Assembly (NCBI RefSeq): GCF_009734405.1
Contig: NZ_CP046453.1
Location: 1,426,001 to 1,490,000 of the forward strand
Direction of reading: 5' to 3'
DNA from: Corynebacterium comes
GTDB lineage: Bacteria; Actinomycetota; Actinomycetes; Mycobacteriales; Mycobacteriaceae
Length of the DNA stretch: 64,000 bases
A program made the translations under genes and the position numbers. Under the pieces are notes generated by a model. That model searched no databases, was not told the DNA's origin, and saw only the letters and a program-made list of their open reading frames with translations. Of this stretch, positions 20,549-32,504 are shown one piece after another (position 1 is the stretch's first letter; each line of letters begins with the position of its first letter).

Positions 20549-20913
20549 ATGTCCCGGACATGAGGACGACGCCGTCGCGGTGCCCCGGCCCCTCGCCTCC
20601 CTCCTCCGGGAGGACATCGCGGCCGTTTCGGCGGCCCCTGGGGCGGTGCGTCATGACGACCGGGTCTACCTCATCGCCGAGGAGCATGGGTGGGCTTCTG
20701 GCGGTGGAGGCTGCCGGGGTTCCCCTGGGTTTCCTCACGTCCCACAGGCGTTACCCGCACACCGTGCCTGAGCAGGTCACCACACCGCTGCTGCTGCCGG
20801 CGCATCCGGGAAAAGGACGCGTGGATGCCCGCGGAGATTAAGCCCCGGGTCCGGCCCCGGCCGAACCCGGTATCAGCGAATTCGTCGAGCGGGTCTACCT
20901 CGAACTCGGCTAG
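20549..20913 (+). pseudogene. Frameshifted gene remnant, possibly an acetyltransferase
   Basis: Protein-like sequence runs through three successive plus frames. The first ends its sensible part with DRVYLIAEEHG near 20690. The second continues AVEAAGVPLGFLTSHRRYPH from about 20700 to a stop at 20839. The third gives AEPGISEFVERVYLELG and a TAG at 20911-20913. Each step is a -1 shift. The start and middle weakly resemble GNAT acetyltransferases (HEDDAVAV at the N-terminus, VPLGFL at the usual strand 4), but this is uncertain. The final TAG shares a CTAG with the secG stop, as real convergent genes do elsewhere here. Confidence 0.45.
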
Positions 20914-21146
20914 GCGCCGTAAGCCTGAATGAGGTTCAGCGCCACGATGCAGGTGATCCAGATGATCGCCATGAGGATGGTGTACCGGTCAAGGTTCTTC
21001 TCGACGATCGTGGAACCCGACAGGTTCGACTGCACGCCACCTCCGAAGAGGCTGGACAGTCCACCGCCCTTGCCCTTGTGCAGGAGCACGAACACCGTCA
21101 TCAGGACGGAGGTGAGCACGAGGATGATCTGAAGAGCAAGGGTCAT
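20910..21146 (-). CDS. secG: SecG, preprotein translocase subunit
   Basis: A 78-residue membrane protein with two hydrophobic segments (about 2-22 and 55-75). Between them is the family loop KGKGGGLSSLFGGG. SecG joins SecYE in the plasma membrane and assists export. AAGGA lies 12 nt before the ATG. It follows ppc, the common actinobacterial position at the end of the glycolytic cluster. Confidence 0.94.
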   Translation of the reverse strand: MTLALQIILVLTSVLMTVFVLLHKGKGGGLSSLFGGGVQSNLSGSTIVEKNLDRYTILMAIIWITCIVALNLIQAYGA

Positions 21147-21192
21147 GGTGCCTGATGGTCCTTCGAATGGTCGGGTGCTGAAACTCCTGCAT

Positions 21193-21198
21193 AGTCTA
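21193..21198 (-). promoter_or_regulatory. -10 box TAGACT, candidate secG promoter
   Basis: TAGACT on the minus strand lies in the 60-nt gap between ppc and secG, 46 nt before the secG ATG. It could give secG its own transcript. Confidence 0.4.
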
Positions 21199-21206
21199 CA
21201 TCAGCC

Positions 21207-23978
21207 CTAACCGGAGTTCCGGAGGGCAGTGGCGAGTCCGTTCATGGTCAACTGGATGCCCCGGGAAACCACCTCGCGCTCGTCGCCGGCACGGTGACGA
21301 CGCAGCATCTCGAGCTGGATGATATTCAGCGGGAGCAGGTACGGGAAGCGACGACGCACGGAGCGGGCCAGCGCCGGGTTGTCCGCAAGCAGGTCCTCGC
21401 TGCCGGTGACGCTCACGAACATCTCCCGGGTGAGCTGGAACTCGGAGGCGATGACGCCGTGGATGCGGTCGGCGATCTCGCGATCGTCGACAAGCCGGGC
21501 GTAGAGCTCGGCGAGGTCCATCCCAGCCTTGGACATGACCTGTGCCATGTTGGACATGATCGAGGTGAAGAACGGCCATGTCTCGTAGAGGGTGTGCAGC
21601 TCAGCGATACGTTCAGCCCGGTCGGGGCCCTGCCCGATCCACTCCTGGAGCGCGGTGCCCACGCCGAACCAGCCCGGCAACAGGACACGGGACTGGGACC
21701 AGGCGAGCACCCACGGAATGGCCCGCAGGTCCTCGACGGCGGTCGTCTGCTTGCGCGAGGTCGGGCGGGAACCGATGTTGAGGGAACCGATCTCATCAAG
21801 CGGGGTGGACTGCGTGTAGTACGGAATGAAACCAGGATCCTCATGCACCAGTTCGGAGTACTTCCGGCGACTGATCTCCGCGAGTTCGCTCATGATGCTG
21901 AGGGCCCGGTCCCGGTCGTCGAGTTCGTCGACGGGCAGGAGGCTGGCCTCCAGCGTCGCCGAGACGAGAGCCTCCAGGTTGCGTCGGGCGGTGCGCGGGG
22001 AACCGTACTTGGCGGAGATGATCTCCCCCTGCTCCGTGATACGCACCGATCCCTCGACCGCGCCCTGCGGCTGCGCCAGGATCGCCTCGTAGGAGGGCCC
22101 GCCGCCACGGCCGACGGTGCCGCCGCGGCCATGGAACAGCCGCAGCCGCACCCGGTGGTCCCGACCGGCCTGGACGATCTGGGTTTCGGCGTCGTAGAGC
22201 GCCCAGTTGGCGGCGAAGTAACCGCCGTCCTTGTTGGAGTCCGAGTAGCCGAGCATGACCTCCTGGATGTCTCCGCGCTGGGCGAGGTAGGAGCGGTAGA
22301 GCGGCAGGTCCCACAGTCGGCGCAGGATGCCGGCGCCGGCCTCCAGGTCATCGATGGTCTCGAAGAGCGGGATGATGTCGACGCTGCCGGTCGGGCCCTC
22401 GCCGTTGGCACGGATGAGTCCGACCTCCTTGAGCAGCACCATGGGCTCGAGGATGTCGCTGACGGATTGCGCCATGGAGATGATCTGGTGCGGGATCATC
22501 TGCTCCCCGAAATGGGCGACGCTGTCGGCGGCCTGGTTGATGAGGTCCAGTTCCCGCTGTGTCGGCTCGCTGAAACCACGGTAGCCACGGGGCACGAGCG
22601 GACGTGGGGTCTGCAGCTCCCGGGTGAGCAGCTCGATCTTCTCCTCCTCCCCCAGCGATCGGTAGTCGGGGTGGACGTGCGCGGTGGCGAAAACCTCGGT
22701 GAGGACGTTCTCGAAACTCTCCGAGTTCTGGCGCAGGTCAATCGAGTAGAGGTGGAAACCGAAGCTGGCGATCGCGGCCCGGATCGTGCTCAGGCAGTCG
22801 TCGGCGATGATGGCGTCATTGGAGGACCGCAGGGAGTCATCGATGATCCGGAGATCCGCGTCAAATTCCTCCGGCGAGGTGTAGGGCTCGTGCTCGCGGT
22901 GCCATATCCCTTCGACGGCGTCCTCACCGATCAGCGCTGCGGTGGTCGCGAGGATGCGGCCGTGGACGCCGTGTATGGCGCGTCGGTAGGGTTCATCGAC
23001 CCGCGAGGGAACCTCGTTGTGGCCCTTGGCCGCCAACCCGATCAACTCGACGGTGACCGAGGTCATCCGGTCAGAGAGGCTGAGTTCGTGCTCGAGGGAG
23101 TGAAGCTCACCCGCGTAGTACTTGAGCACCGTCTGCGCGGCCCGCCGCGAGGCGTAGTCGAGGGTGTCCGCGTTGACGAAGGGGTTGCCGTCGTGATCAC
23201 CGCCGATCCAGGATCCCGGGCGGACGATCGCCCGGCCCCCACTGCCCTCGAAGTGGGCGTTGAACCTGTTGCTGAGGGTGTCGTACACGTCGCGGTTGAG
23301 CGCGGGGATCTCCCTGAGCAGGGAGAGAAGGTAGTAACGCAGTCCGACCTCGATCTCGTCCTGGATGCGGGGACGTGCCAGGCGGATGAGCGCGGTCTGC
23401 CAGAGGATGGTCATGCGGCGACGGATGCTGCGTTCGATGTCGTTGAGGCGGATGTCGGTGCGTGCCGTCGTTTTCGCGTCCTGCAGCTGGTGCCGGGCGA
23501 GCATGAGTTCGGTGATCTTCTTCTGTGCGTCGAACACCGTGCGTCGGCGGGTCTCCGTGGGGTGTGCCGTGAGGACGGGCGCGACGAGCGCGTCCGACAG
23601 CACCTTCTCGATGTCCGCGGGGTTCACCCCCGCGGCCTCGAACTTCTCCCAGGTCGCCTCGAGGGTCGATTCGGGGATGCCGCCCTCGTCGAGAATGCGC
23701 TCCCGGTTGAAGTCGTCGTGGATGTCCTCCGCGAGGTTCGCCATCAGCGCGAAGTGGCTGAACGCCCGGATGACGGGTGTGGCCTGTGTGGGGTCGATGT
23801 TGCGGAACAACTCGACGAGCACCTCCAGGGAGGCGTTGCCCTTGGCCACCTCGAAGGCCTGTTGGCGGGCGTATTCAACGAGGTTGAACACATCCTCGCC
23901 CTCCTGCTCCGCGATCACGTTGCCCAGAATTCGGCCCAGGTAGCGGATGTCTTCCTGAAGATGATCGCGGTCGGTCAT
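21207..23978 (-). CDS. ppc: Phosphoenolpyruvate carboxylase
   Basis: A 923-residue enzyme that carboxylates PEP to oxaloacetate, the main anaplerotic route in corynebacteria. Signature segments are the N-terminal LTAHPTE (catalytic His), SWIGGDHDGNP, VMLGYSDSNKDGG and LFHGRGGTVGRGGGP; the protein ends in the conserved NSG-type C-terminus (ALRNSG). The length matches C. glutamicum Ppc (about 919). It starts 33 nt after tpiA with AAGGA 9 nt before the ATG. Confidence 0.97.
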   Translation of the reverse strand: MTDRDHLQEDIRYLGRILGNVIAEQEGEDVFNLVEYARQQAFEVAKGNASLEVLVELFRNIDPTQATPVIRAFSHFALMANLAEDIHDDFNRERILDEGGIPESTLEATWEKFEAAGVNPADIEKVLSDALVAPVLTAHPTETRRRTVFDAQKKITELMLARHQLQDAKTTARTDIRLNDIERSIRRRMTILWQTALIRLARPRIQDEIEVGLRYYLLSLLREIPALNRDVYDTLSNRFNAHFEGSGGRAIVRPGSWIGGDHDGNPFVNADTLDYASRRAAQTVLKYYAGELHSLEHELSLSDRMTSVTVELIGLAAKGHNEVPSRVDEPYRRAIHGVHGRILATTAALIGEDAVEGIWHREHEPYTSPEEFDADLRIIDDSLRSSNDAIIADDCLSTIRAAIASFGFHLYSIDLRQNSESFENVLTEVFATAHVHPDYRSLGEEEKIELLTRELQTPRPLVPRGYRGFSEPTQRELDLINQAADSVAHFGEQMIPHQIISMAQSVSDILEPMVLLKEVGLIRANGEGPTGSVDIIPLFETIDDLEAGAGILRRLWDLPLYRSYLAQRGDIQEVMLGYSDSNKDGGYFAANWALYDAETQIVQAGRDHRVRLRLFHGRGGTVGRGGGPSYEAILAQPQGAVEGSVRITEQGEIISAKYGSPRTARRNLEALVSATLEASLLPVDELDDRDRALSIMSELAEISRRKYSELVHEDPGFIPYYTQSTPLDEIGSLNIGSRPTSRKQTTAVEDLRAIPWVLAWSQSRVLLPGWFGVGTALQEWIGQGPDRAERIAELHTLYETWPFFTSIMSNMAQVMSKAGMDLAELYARLVDDREIADRIHGVIASEFQLTREMFVSVTGSEDLLADNPALARSVRRRFPYLLPLNIIQLEMLRRHRAGDEREVVSRGIQLTMNGLATALRNSG

Positions 23979-24011
23979 GAGGTGGTGTCCTTAATTCAGG
24001 AGGGTGGGTGT

Positions 24012-24794
24012 CTAGGCGACGGTGGAGGCGGCGTTGGCCGCCAGTTTCGCGAACTCCTCGCCGTCCAGCGAGGCACCGCCGACCAGTCCGCCGTCGACGT
24101 CGGGCTGGCCGACGATCTCGGCGATGGAGTCGACCTTGACGGAACCGCCGTAGAGGATACGGATGCCGTCAGCGACCGCGTCGCCCGCGAGATCACGGAT
24201 GAGTCCGCGGATGGCGGCGCACACCTCCTGGGCGTCGGCCGCGGAAGCGACCTTGCCGGTGCCGATGGCCCAGACAGGCTCGTAGGCGATGACGGTCCTG
24301 GTCAGGTCATCGGCGGACAGGCCCGCCAGGGAGGCGCGGGTCTGGTTGACCACGTAGTCGACGTGGGTGCCGGCCTCGCGGATCTCCAGCGGCTCGCCGA
24401 CGCACACGATCGGGCTCATGCCGTGCTTGAGCGCGGCGGCGGCCTTGGCTGCGACCAGTTCATCGGACTCGTTGTGGTACTCACGACGCTCGGAATGGCC
24501 GACAACGACCCAGGTGCAGCCGAGCTTGGCCAGCATCTGGGCGGAGACCTCGCCGGTGTAGGCGCCGGACTCGTGCGCGGAGACGTCCTGCGCACCGTAG
24601 GTGATCTGCAGACGGTCGCCGTCGACGAGGGTCTGCACCGAACGGATGTCGGTGAACGGGACGGTGACGGCGACGTCGACCTTCTCGTAGTAATCCTTCG
24701 GCAGGGCGAAGTCGAGCTTCTGGACGGTGCCGATGGCCTGGTGGTGGTCCAGGTTCATCTTCCAGTTACCGGCGATGAGTGGGGTGCGTGCCAT
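24012..24794 (-). CDS. tpiA: Triosephosphate isomerase
   Basis: A 260-residue TIM-barrel enzyme that interconverts dihydroxyacetone phosphate and glyceraldehyde 3-phosphate. Catalytic residues are seen in AGNWKMN (Lys), VVGHSERR (His) and [12 protein letters not shown] (Glu). AAAGGAG lies 8 nt before the ATG. It is 33 nt downstream of pgk and in the same transcription unit as gapA, pgk and ppc. Confidence 0.97.
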   Translation of the reverse strand: MARTPLIAGNWKMNLDHHQAIGTVQKLDFALPKDYYEKVDVAVTVPFTDIRSVQTLVDGDRLQITYGAQDVSAHESGAYTGEVSAQMLAKLGCTWVVVGHSERREYHNESDELVAAKAAAALKHGMSPIVCVGEPLEIREAGTHVDYVVNQTRASLAGLSADDLTRTVIAYEPVWAIGTGKVASAADAQEVCAAIRGLIRDLAGDAVADGIRILYGGSVKVDSIAEIVGQPDVDGGLVGGASLDGEEFAKLAANAASTVA

Positions 24795-24827
24795 GAGGGC
24801 ACTCCTTTCAGGGGGGAAAACTGGTGT

Positions 24828-26045
24828 CTAGCGGTCGAGGACGGTGACGCCCGGCAGTTCCTTGCCTTCGAGGAACTCCAGGGAGGCGCCGCCACCGGTG
24901 GAAATGTGGGAGAAGCCGTCCTCATTCAGGCCGAGGACGCGGACGGAGGCAGCGGAGTCGCCGCCGCCGACGACGGAGAAGCAGCCGTTGTCGGCGGTCG
25001 CGTCGATGATGGCCTGCGCGACACCCTTGGTGCCCTGGGAGAAGGGGGCCATCTCGAACACGCCCATCGGGCCGTTCCAGAAGACGGTCCTGGAGGTGGC
25101 GAGCACCTCGGCGAACTTCTCCACGGATTCCGGGCCGATGTCCGGGGACAGCCAGCCCTCCGGGATTCCGTCGAGGGCGACGACCTTGTGCTCGGAGTCG
25201 GCGGAGAACTCTGCTGCGGCGACGAGGTCGACCGGCAGGACGATCTTGTCACCGAAGCGCTCGAGGAGGTCCTTGCAGGTGTCGATCATCTCCTCCTGCA
25301 ACAGGGACTTCTGGGTGTTGTAGCCCTGGGCAGCGAGGAAGGTGTAGCACATGCCGCCACCGATGATGATCTTGTCGGCCTTGCCTGCCAGTGCCTCGAT
25401 GACGCCCAGCTTGTCGGAGACCTTGGAGCCGCCGAGGATGACGATGTACGGGGACTCCGGGTTGGTGGCGGTCTTCTCCAGGACGGAGATCTCCTTCTCC
25501 ACCAGCGTTCCGGCGTAGGCCGGAAGACGCTTCGCCACGTCGTACACGGAGGCCTGTGCGCGGTGGACGACACCGAAGCCGTCGGAGACGAAGGCGCCGT
25601 TGTCGGCGGCCAGCTCTGCGAGCTGGTCGGCGAACTCGCCGCGCTCGGCCTCGTCCTTGGAGGTTTCGCGGGCGTCGAAACGCACGTTCTCGAGGAGGAG
25701 GACGTCGCCCTCGGTGAGGCCGTTGGCACGCTCGTGTGCGTCCTCGCCGACGACGTCGCCTGCGAGTGCCACGTACTGGCCGAGGGCCTCGGACAGGGCC
25801 TCGGCGACCGGGGCGAGCGAGTACTTCGGGTTCACCTCGCCCTTCGGGCGGCCGAGGTGTGCCATGACGATGACCTTGGCGCCACCCTCGACGAGTGCCT
25901 GCAGCGTGGGCAGGGAGGCGGTGATGCGGCCCGGGTCGGTGATCTCGCCGGCGTCGTTGAGCGGGACGTTGAAGTCCGAGCGTACGAGGATGTGACGGCC
26001 TTCGACGCCCTCGTCGAGAAGGTCCTGCAGGGTCTTGACGGTCAT
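24828..26045 (-). CDS. pgk: Phosphoglycerate kinase
   Basis: A 405-residue glycolytic kinase that makes ATP from 1,3-bisphosphoglycerate. Seen are VRSDFNVPL (substrate binding), AHLGRPKG and the C-terminal nucleotide site [11 protein letters not shown]. The ATG at 26043-26045 has AAGGAG 6 nt upstream and gives the standard family length; the frame is open for 39 more codons upstream without similarity. A 161-nt gap with two hairpins separates it from gapA. Confidence 0.97.
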   Translation of the reverse strand: MTVKTLQDLLDEGVEGRHILVRSDFNVPLNDAGEITDPGRITASLPTLQALVEGGAKVIVMAHLGRPKGEVNPKYSLAPVAEALSEALGQYVALAGDVVGEDAHERANGLTEGDVLLLENVRFDARETSKDEAERGEFADQLAELAADNGAFVSDGFGVVHRAQASVYDVAKRLPAYAGTLVEKEISVLEKTATNPESPYIVILGGSKVSDKLGVIEALAGKADKIIIGGGMCYTFLAAQGYNTQKSLLQEEMIDTCKDLLERFGDKIVLPVDLVAAAEFSADSEHKVVALDGIPEGWLSPDIGPESVEKFAEVLATSRTVFWNGPMGVFEMAPFSQGTKGVAQAIIDATADNGCFSVVGGGDSAASVRVLGLNEDGFSHISTGGGASLEFLEGKELPGVTVLDR

Positions 26046-26100
26046 GGCTGACTCCTTGACTTTCTGAGAATAATGGAAATGAGCGGCTGAATTCCGGTGC

Positions 26101-26142
26101 TCGGCTGGACAGCCGAACGACCCGACGTGTGCCGAGGCACAC
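26101..26142 (-). other. Two hairpins between gapA and pgk
   Basis: Two short perfect inverted repeats stand in tandem in the 161-nt spacer: TCGGCTG/CAGCCGA (26101-26116, 2-nt loop) and GTGTGCC/GGCACAC (26127-26142, 2-nt loop). No T-tract follows either, so they look like RNA processing or stability elements in the gapA-pgk mRNA. Confidence 0.5.
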
Positions 26143-26206
26143 CCCGGGCCGCAGGGTTGCACTCACCCGGTCTCAACCGTGGGCCGGGAGGGTGCAGGGT
26201 GGGATC

Positions 26207-27519
<1,313 letters not shown>

Positions 27520-28503
27520 TCAGGCACCCTCGAGAAGATCGTCGGTGACGGCCTCATTGGTGTCGGCGATGCCCAGTTCCTCTGCCCGCTTGTCGGCCAT
27601 GGACAGCAGTCGTCGGATGCGTCCGGCGACGGCGTCCTTGGTCATCTGCGGATCGGCGAGACGGCCGAGTTCCTCCAGCGACGCCTGCCGGTGGGCGACA
27701 CGCAGCTGACCTGCCTCGGCGAGATGCTCGGGAACGTCGTCGCCGAGGATCTGCATGGCCCGTTCCACGCGTGCGGCCGCGGCGACGGCAGCCCGGGCGG
27801 AGCGCCGGAGGTTGGCGTCGTCGAAGTTGGCCAGCCGGTTGGCGGTGGAACGGCCCTCACGGCGCAGGCGCTTGTCCTCCCACTCCAGCCGGATCTGCTG
27901 GGCTCCCATCCGGGTGAGCAGGGCGCCGATGGCGTCCCCGTCGCGAATGACCACACGGTCGGTGCCGCGGGTCTCCTTCGTCTTGGCGGAGATGCCCAGC
28001 CGGCGGGCCGCCCCCACCAGCGCGAGCGCCGCCTCCTGGCAGGGACAGGCGACCTCGAGGGCGGAGGAACGCCCCGGCTCGGTCAGTGAACCCTGTGCCA
28101 GAAAGGCGCCACGCCAGGCGGCCTCGTTATCGGCGATGGTGCCGGCGATCACCTGCGGCGGCAGCCCGACGACCGGATGCCCGGACCGGGTCACCAGGCC
28201 CAGCCGGCGGGCGAGGTCCTGAGTTCCCTCCGTCACCCGGAGCAGGTGACGCGAGCTTTTCGACGCCCCGCCCGGGCTGATCGTGTGCTCGTGCACCTCC
28301 ACCCCGTACATCTCGGAGAGGGCACCGGACAACCTGCGGGCGACGTCGGCGGAATCGAGCTCCGCCTCCAGCACAAGCCGCCCGGCGATGACCTGCAGCT
28401 GTCCGGAAAATCGGATCAGCGCCGCAGTCTCCGCCACCCGTGCGGACTGCCGGGCCACCATCACCCGTGCGAGTTCGTCCTTGACTCTTGCCGTCAACGC
28501 CAC
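27520..28503 (-). CDS. whiA: WhiA, sporulation/cell-division regulator homologue
   Basis: A 327-residue WhiA-family DNA-binding protein. The N-terminal part is a degenerate LAGLIDADG homing-endonuclease fold (around [13 protein letters not shown]), and the C-terminus (about 225-325) is a helix-turn-helix of the sigma-region-4 type ([19 protein letters not shown]). In Streptomyces WhiA works with WhiB; in non-sporulating corynebacteria it is thought to act in growth and division. The GTG start at 28501-28503 has AAGGAAGG upstream. The gene order yvcK-rapZ-uvrC beside it is conserved. Confidence 0.92.
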   Translation of the reverse strand: MALTARVKDELARVMVARQSARVAETAALIRFSGQLQVIAGRLVLEAELDSADVARRLSGALSEMYGVEVHEHTISPGGASKSSRHLLRVTEGTQDLARRLGLVTRSGHPVVGLPPQVIAGTIADNEAAWRGAFLAQGSLTEPGRSSALEVACPCQEAALALVGAARRLGISAKTKETRGTDRVVIRDGDAIGALLTRMGAQQIRLEWEDKRLRREGRSTANRLANFDDANLRRSARAAVAAAARVERAMQILGDDVPEHLAEAGQLRVAHRQASLEELGRLADPQMTKDAVAGRIRRLLSMADKRAEELGIADTNEAVTDDLLEGA

Positions 28504-28546
28504 TGCTGTGACTGCCTTCCTTCAGGTGTCCTGGATCCGGACCAGT

Positions 28547-29524
28547 CTAGTCAGACGTCAACCCGGGCCGGGCGCTCCGGTACAGGGACATGAGCGCGGC
28601 GGACAGTTTGGAGGGGTCGTGTTTGTTCAGCCAGTGCCCGTTTCCGTCCTGCGTGCGCAGGTCCTCGAAGACGATGTCAGCGCCGAGCCCAGCGGCGGCG
28701 CGTTCCAGGTAGGAGCGCTCCGAAGAGGTCGGGATGGCGTCGGAGTCCACGAGGATGCGGTCGATGCGCAGGGACGGGGCATGCTGGCTCAGCATGTGGA
28801 TGTGCCGCTCCGAGGAGAAACCCTGGGTCTCCCCTGGCTCGGCGGAGAGATTGAGCACCACGACCTTGAGCGCGTCGGTGTTGTTCAGGGCCTCGACGAT
28901 GCCGGGGATCAGCAGGTGCGGGATGACGGAGGAGAACCAGGAACCCGGGCCGAGGGTCACCAGGTCGGCCGCGTTGATGGCGGAGACCGCGGAGCCGCAG
29001 GCCTCGGGGCGATCGGGTATGAGTCTCACCCGGCGGACGGTGCCCGGGGTCGTGGCGACGGCCACCTGTCCGCGGACGGAGCGGATGACCCGGGGGTCGT
29101 CGTCGAGCCCCGCGACCTCGGCCTCGATTTCGAGCGGCTGGTTGCACATGGGCACGACGCGCCCATGGGACCTGGTCAGTTCGGCGATCTTGTCCAGGGC
29201 CGCCTGTTCGTCGCCGAGGACGTCCGCCAGTCCGGCGATGAGGAGGTTTCCCACCGCATGGCCGGCGAGGGCACCGTTGCCGCCGAAGCGGTGCTGGAGG
29301 GTCTTCGCCCAGAGGCTGCCCTCCTCGTCATCGCTGGCCAGGGCCGCGAGCGCCATGCGGAGATCCCCGGGCGGGATGATGCCGAGTTCACGGCGCAGGC
29401 GGCCGGAGGAGCCTCCGTCATCGGCGACGGTGACCACTGCGGTGATCGATTCCGGAGCACTCAGCCGGGCGGCGACGAGCGTCTGATAGAGGCCGTGACC
29501 GCCTCCCATTGAGGTGATGTGCAA
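28547..29524 (-). CDS. yvcK: YvcK/CuvA-like gluconeogenesis and cell-wall factor
   Basis: A 325-residue protein of the YvcK (CofD-related) family that binds UDP-GlcNAc and affects cell shape on gluconeogenic carbon. The Gly-rich nucleotide loop GGGHG is only 7 residues from the start; ADDGGSSGRLRRELGI and LGPGSWFSSVIPHLL are the family hallmarks. The start is a TTG at 29522-29524 with GGAGGA 4 nt upstream. It lies between rapZ and whiA, probably one operon. Confidence 0.9.
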   Translation of the reverse strand: MHITSMGGGHGLYQTLVAARLSAPESITAVVTVADDGGSSGRLRRELGIIPPGDLRMALAALASDDEEGSLWAKTLQHRFGGNGALAGHAVGNLLIAGLADVLGDEQAALDKIAELTRSHGRVVPMCNQPLEIEAEVAGLDDDPRVIRSVRGQVAVATTPGTVRRVRLIPDRPEACGSAVSAINAADLVTLGPGSWFSSVIPHLLIPGIVEALNNTDALKVVVLNLSAEPGETQGFSSERHIHMLSQHAPSLRIDRILVDSDAIPTSSERSYLERAAAGLGADIVFEDLRTQDGNGHWLNKHDPSKLSAALMSLYRSARPGLTSD

Positions 29525-29541
29525 GAGTTCCTCCAGGGAAG

Positions 29542-30435
29542 TCAGTGACGATTGATGTCGCGGTGCATGACGTTGACGTCGATGTCACCTCGTTGCGCAA
29601 GACGACGGCCGAGTTCCTCGGACACGGCGACTGAGCGGTGGTGGCCGCCGGTGCAACCCACCGCGACGGTGATGAAGTTCTTGCCCTCATGGCGGTAACC
29701 ACCGAGCATGGAGTCAAACATATCGACGAACTTGTCGAGGAAATCATTCGCCCCCTCCCTACTGAGCACATAGTCGCTCACCGGCTCATCCGTTCCCCGG
29801 AAACCACGCAGCTCCGGGATCCAGTAGGGGTTGGGCAGGAAGCGGACGTCGACCATGAGATCGGCGTCCTGGGGGGCGCCGTGCTTGAAGCCGAAGGACT
29901 CGAAGGTGACGTGCTGTCGGTTGTGCGCCATCGTGCCGAACGACGCCTCGATCGCCCGTCGCAGGTCGTGCACCGACAGGCTCGAGGTGTCGATGATGAT
30001 GTCGGCGAGTTCCTTGATCCCGTTGGTGATCTCCCGCTCCCGTTCGAGGCCCAGCTGGAGGGTGTCATCGCCCTGCAGCGGGTGGGTGCGCCGCACGCTG
30101 TCGAAACGCCGGATGAGCACGTCATCGCGGGCATCCATGAACAGCACCGTGGGGCTGAGCCCCTTCCCGGCGAGATTCCGGAGCGTCGCGCGCAGATCCC
30201 CGCCGAACTGGCGGGTGCGCACGTCGAGGACGAAGGAGACCTTCTCCACGGGCGGTTCCTGCACGAGGCACAGCTCCAGGAAATCGACGATGAGCTGCGG
30301 CGGCAGGTTCTGGACCACGAAGAATCCCTTGTCCTCCAGCACCTTCGCCGCCGAGCTGAGTCCCCCGCCGGACATGCCGGTGATGAGCACGGGGGGCGTC
30401 GAGAAGCGGGACGGCACAACAGAGGTTGAGGTCAT
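29542..30435 (-). CDS. rapZ: RapZ/YvcJ family nucleotide-binding protein
   Basis: A 297-residue protein. In E. coli RapZ is an RNA-binding adaptor that controls amino-sugar synthesis; in Gram-positives YvcJ hydrolyses nucleotides. The N-terminal P-loop reads GMSGGGLSS (20-28), so the usual Walker lysine is replaced by leucine. The C-terminal RNA-binding-type half ends with [19 protein letters not shown]. The ATG overlaps the uvrC stop (ATGA). Nucleotide hydrolysis may be lost or altered. Confidence 0.9.
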   Translation of the reverse strand: MTSTSVVPSRFSTPPVLITGMSGGGLSSAAKVLEDKGFFVVQNLPPQLIVDFLELCLVQEPPVEKVSFVLDVRTRQFGGDLRATLRNLAGKGLSPTVLFMDARDDVLIRRFDSVRRTHPLQGDDTLQLGLEREREITNGIKELADIIIDTSSLSVHDLRRAIEASFGTMAHNRQHVTFESFGFKHGAPQDADLMVDVRFLPNPYWIPELRGFRGTDEPVSDYVLSREGANDFLDKFVDMFDSMLGGYRHEGKNFITVAVGCTGGHHRSVAVSEELGRRLAQRGDIDVNVMHRDINRH

Positions 30436-32465
30436 GTCGCCATACTATCGCGGGCCCCGGGATGGAGGTGATCGAACACCGCCGACGCCAGCCGGGGACC
30501 GAAACCCTTGACCTCGGTGATCTCGGACAGGCTCGCCTCCCGGAGCTTCTTCACCGATCCGAAATGCTTGACCAGCTCGGTCCGGCGGGTCGCGCCCAGT
30601 CCGGGAACGCCGTCCAGTTCGGACACCCGCATCCGCTTCGAGCGCTGCTGACGGTGGTAGGTGATGGCGAACCGGTGTGCCTCGTCACGGATCTGCTGCA
30701 GGAGGAACAGCCCCTGGGAGGCACGGGGCAGGATCACCGGATCAGACTCGCCGGGCACCCAGACCTCCTCGAGACGCTTGGCCAGACCGATGAGGGTGAC
30801 GTCGACGATGCCGAGCTCGTCGAACACCTTCTGCGCCGCGTTGACCTGGGGCAGGCCACCGTCGACGATGAACAGGTTCGGCGGATAGGCGAAACGACGC
30901 TGGTCGGTGCTCATCTCCTCCACCTGCTCGTCCACGAAGGTCTGGGCCTCGGACTCCTCGTCCGGCACAGCGAGCTTGTCCCGGTGGTGGCGCAGGAAGC
31001 GACGGCGGGTCACCTCGGCGATGGAGGCCACGTCATCGGAGTGGCCACCGCCGGCGGCCTCCCTGATGCGGTAGCGGCGGTAGTCCGATTTACGGGGCAG
31101 CCCGTCCTCGAAGACCACCAGCGAGGCGACCACGTCCGTGCCCTGGATATGCGAGATGTCGGTGCACTCGATGCGCAACGGCGCCTCCTCCAGCCCCAGC
31201 GCCTCCTGGATGTCCTGCAGAGCCGCGGAACGCGCGGTGAGGTCGCCGACGCGTCTGATCTTGTGCTGGCGCAAAGATTCCTTCGCATTGCGTTCCACGG
31301 TCTCCATGAGCGCCCGCTTGTCGCCGCGCTGGGGCACACGAAGATCCACTGCGGCGCCCTTCAGCTCGGCGAGCAGTTCCGTGACCTCCTCCGCCTCCGC
31401 CGGCAGATGCTGGACGAGAATCTCCCGCGGCACCGTGGCCCCGGGTTTCAGGGGATTGTGCGAGAACTGATCGACGCCGCGCCGCTCCACCCGCTGCTTC
31501 TCGTCCTGCTCCTCCACGCGGGCCCGCTCCACCGCGTCGGAGTAGAACTGGATGAGGAAATTCTGGATGAGCACCTCGATCGGCTCCTCCGTGCGTTCGA
31601 CGACCCAGCCCCGCTGACCACGGATACGCCCACCGCGGACGTGGAAGATCTGGACGGCCGCCTCCAGCTCGTCGGAGTCGACGGCGATGAAGTCGGCGTC
31701 GGTGCCGTCGCCGAGCACCACCGCCTGCTGCTCCATCACCTTGGTGATGGCCCCCAGGTCATCACGGAGCCGGGCCGCCCGCTCAAACTCGAGCTCCTCG
31801 GCGGCCTGCTCCATCTCCCGGGTCAGCTGACGCACCACCTGGTCGGTGTGGCCGGACATGAAGGCGACGAACCCGTCGACGATCTCCCGGTGCTCCTCCG
31901 GACTCACCCGGCCGACGCAGGGGGCGGCACACTTGTCGATGTACCCCAGCAGGCAGGGCCTGCCCAGGTTCTGGTGACGGTTGTAGACGCCCTTCGAGCA
32001 TGTCCGCATCGGGAACACCCTGGTCAGCAGATCCAGGGTCTCGCGCACCGCCCACGCGTGGGAGTAGGGGCCGAAATAACGGACGCCGCGGCGGCGCGGG
32101 CCCCGGTAGAAGAACGCGCGCGGGATGGTCTCGCCGGTGGAGACCGCCAACAGCGGATAGGACTTGTCGTCGCGGTACTTGACGTTGAAGCGCGGATCAT
32201 AACGCTTGATCCACGTGTACTCCAGCTGGAGGGCCTCGACCTCGCTGGCGACGACGGTCCATTCCACCGAGGCGGCGCTGAAGACCATCTGCCGCGTGCG
32301 CGGGTGGAGGGTGGACACGTCCTGGAAGTAGTTGGCCAGGCGCGCCCGGAGGCTGTTGGCCTTGCCCACGTAAATGACGCGGCGGTTCTCGTCCCGGAAT
32401 CGGTAGACGCCCGGTTCAGCGGGAATGCTCCCCGGGGCCGGACGGTAGGTACTCGGATCAGCCAT
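30432..32465 (-). CDS. uvrC: UvrC, excinuclease ABC subunit C
   Basis: A 677-residue nuclease that makes both incisions in nucleotide excision repair together with UvrB. An N-terminal GIY-YIG domain ([19 protein letters not shown], from about residue 19) makes the 3' cut. A UVR motif ([17 protein letters not shown], about 208-224) binds UvrB. The RNase H-like domain with the 5'-cut acidic residues includes [14 protein letters not shown], and a helix-hairpin-helix pair closes the protein ([18 protein letters not shown]). The order uvrC-rapZ-yvcK-whiA is conserved in actinobacteria. Confidence 0.97.
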   Translation of the reverse strand: MADPSTYRPAPGSIPAEPGVYRFRDENRRVIYVGKANSLRARLANYFQDVSTLHPRTRQMVFSAASVEWTVVASEVEALQLEYTWIKRYDPRFNVKYRDDKSYPLLAVSTGETIPRAFFYRGPRRRGVRYFGPYSHAWAVRETLDLLTRVFPMRTCSKGVYNRHQNLGRPCLLGYIDKCAAPCVGRVSPEEHREIVDGFVAFMSGHTDQVVRQLTREMEQAAEELEFERAARLRDDLGAITKVMEQQAVVLGDGTDADFIAVDSDELEAAVQIFHVRGGRIRGQRGWVVERTEEPIEVLIQNFLIQFYSDAVERARVEEQDEKQRVERRGVDQFSHNPLKPGATVPREILVQHLPAEAEEVTELLAELKGAAVDLRVPQRGDKRALMETVERNAKESLRQHKIRRVGDLTARSAALQDIQEALGLEEAPLRIECTDISHIQGTDVVASLVVFEDGLPRKSDYRRYRIREAAGGGHSDDVASIAEVTRRRFLRHHRDKLAVPDEESEAQTFVDEQVEEMSTDQRRFAYPPNLFIVDGGLPQVNAAQKVFDELGIVDVTLIGLAKRLEEVWVPGESDPVILPRASQGLFLLQQIRDEAHRFAITYHRQQRSKRMRVSELDGVPGLGATRRTELVKHFGSVKKLREASLSEITEVKGFGPRLASAVFDHLHPGARDSMAT

Positions 32466-32504
32466 AGGACAATCCAGTGTAGCCGCCCCCTACCCGGGGC
32501 AGCG

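Noticed and set aside
21294..26051. A 1585-codon open frame on the plus strand
   Set aside because: It runs antisense across ppc, tpiA and pgk, whose proteins are unmistakable. It is a product of high GC third positions, and its translation (Val/Asp/Leu/Gly/His-rich) shows no domains.
26046..26162. N-terminal extension of pgk to an upstream GTG/ATG
   Set aside because: The extra codons have no similarity to Pgk, include the hairpins, and the ATG at 26045 has a good ribosome site and gives the standard length.
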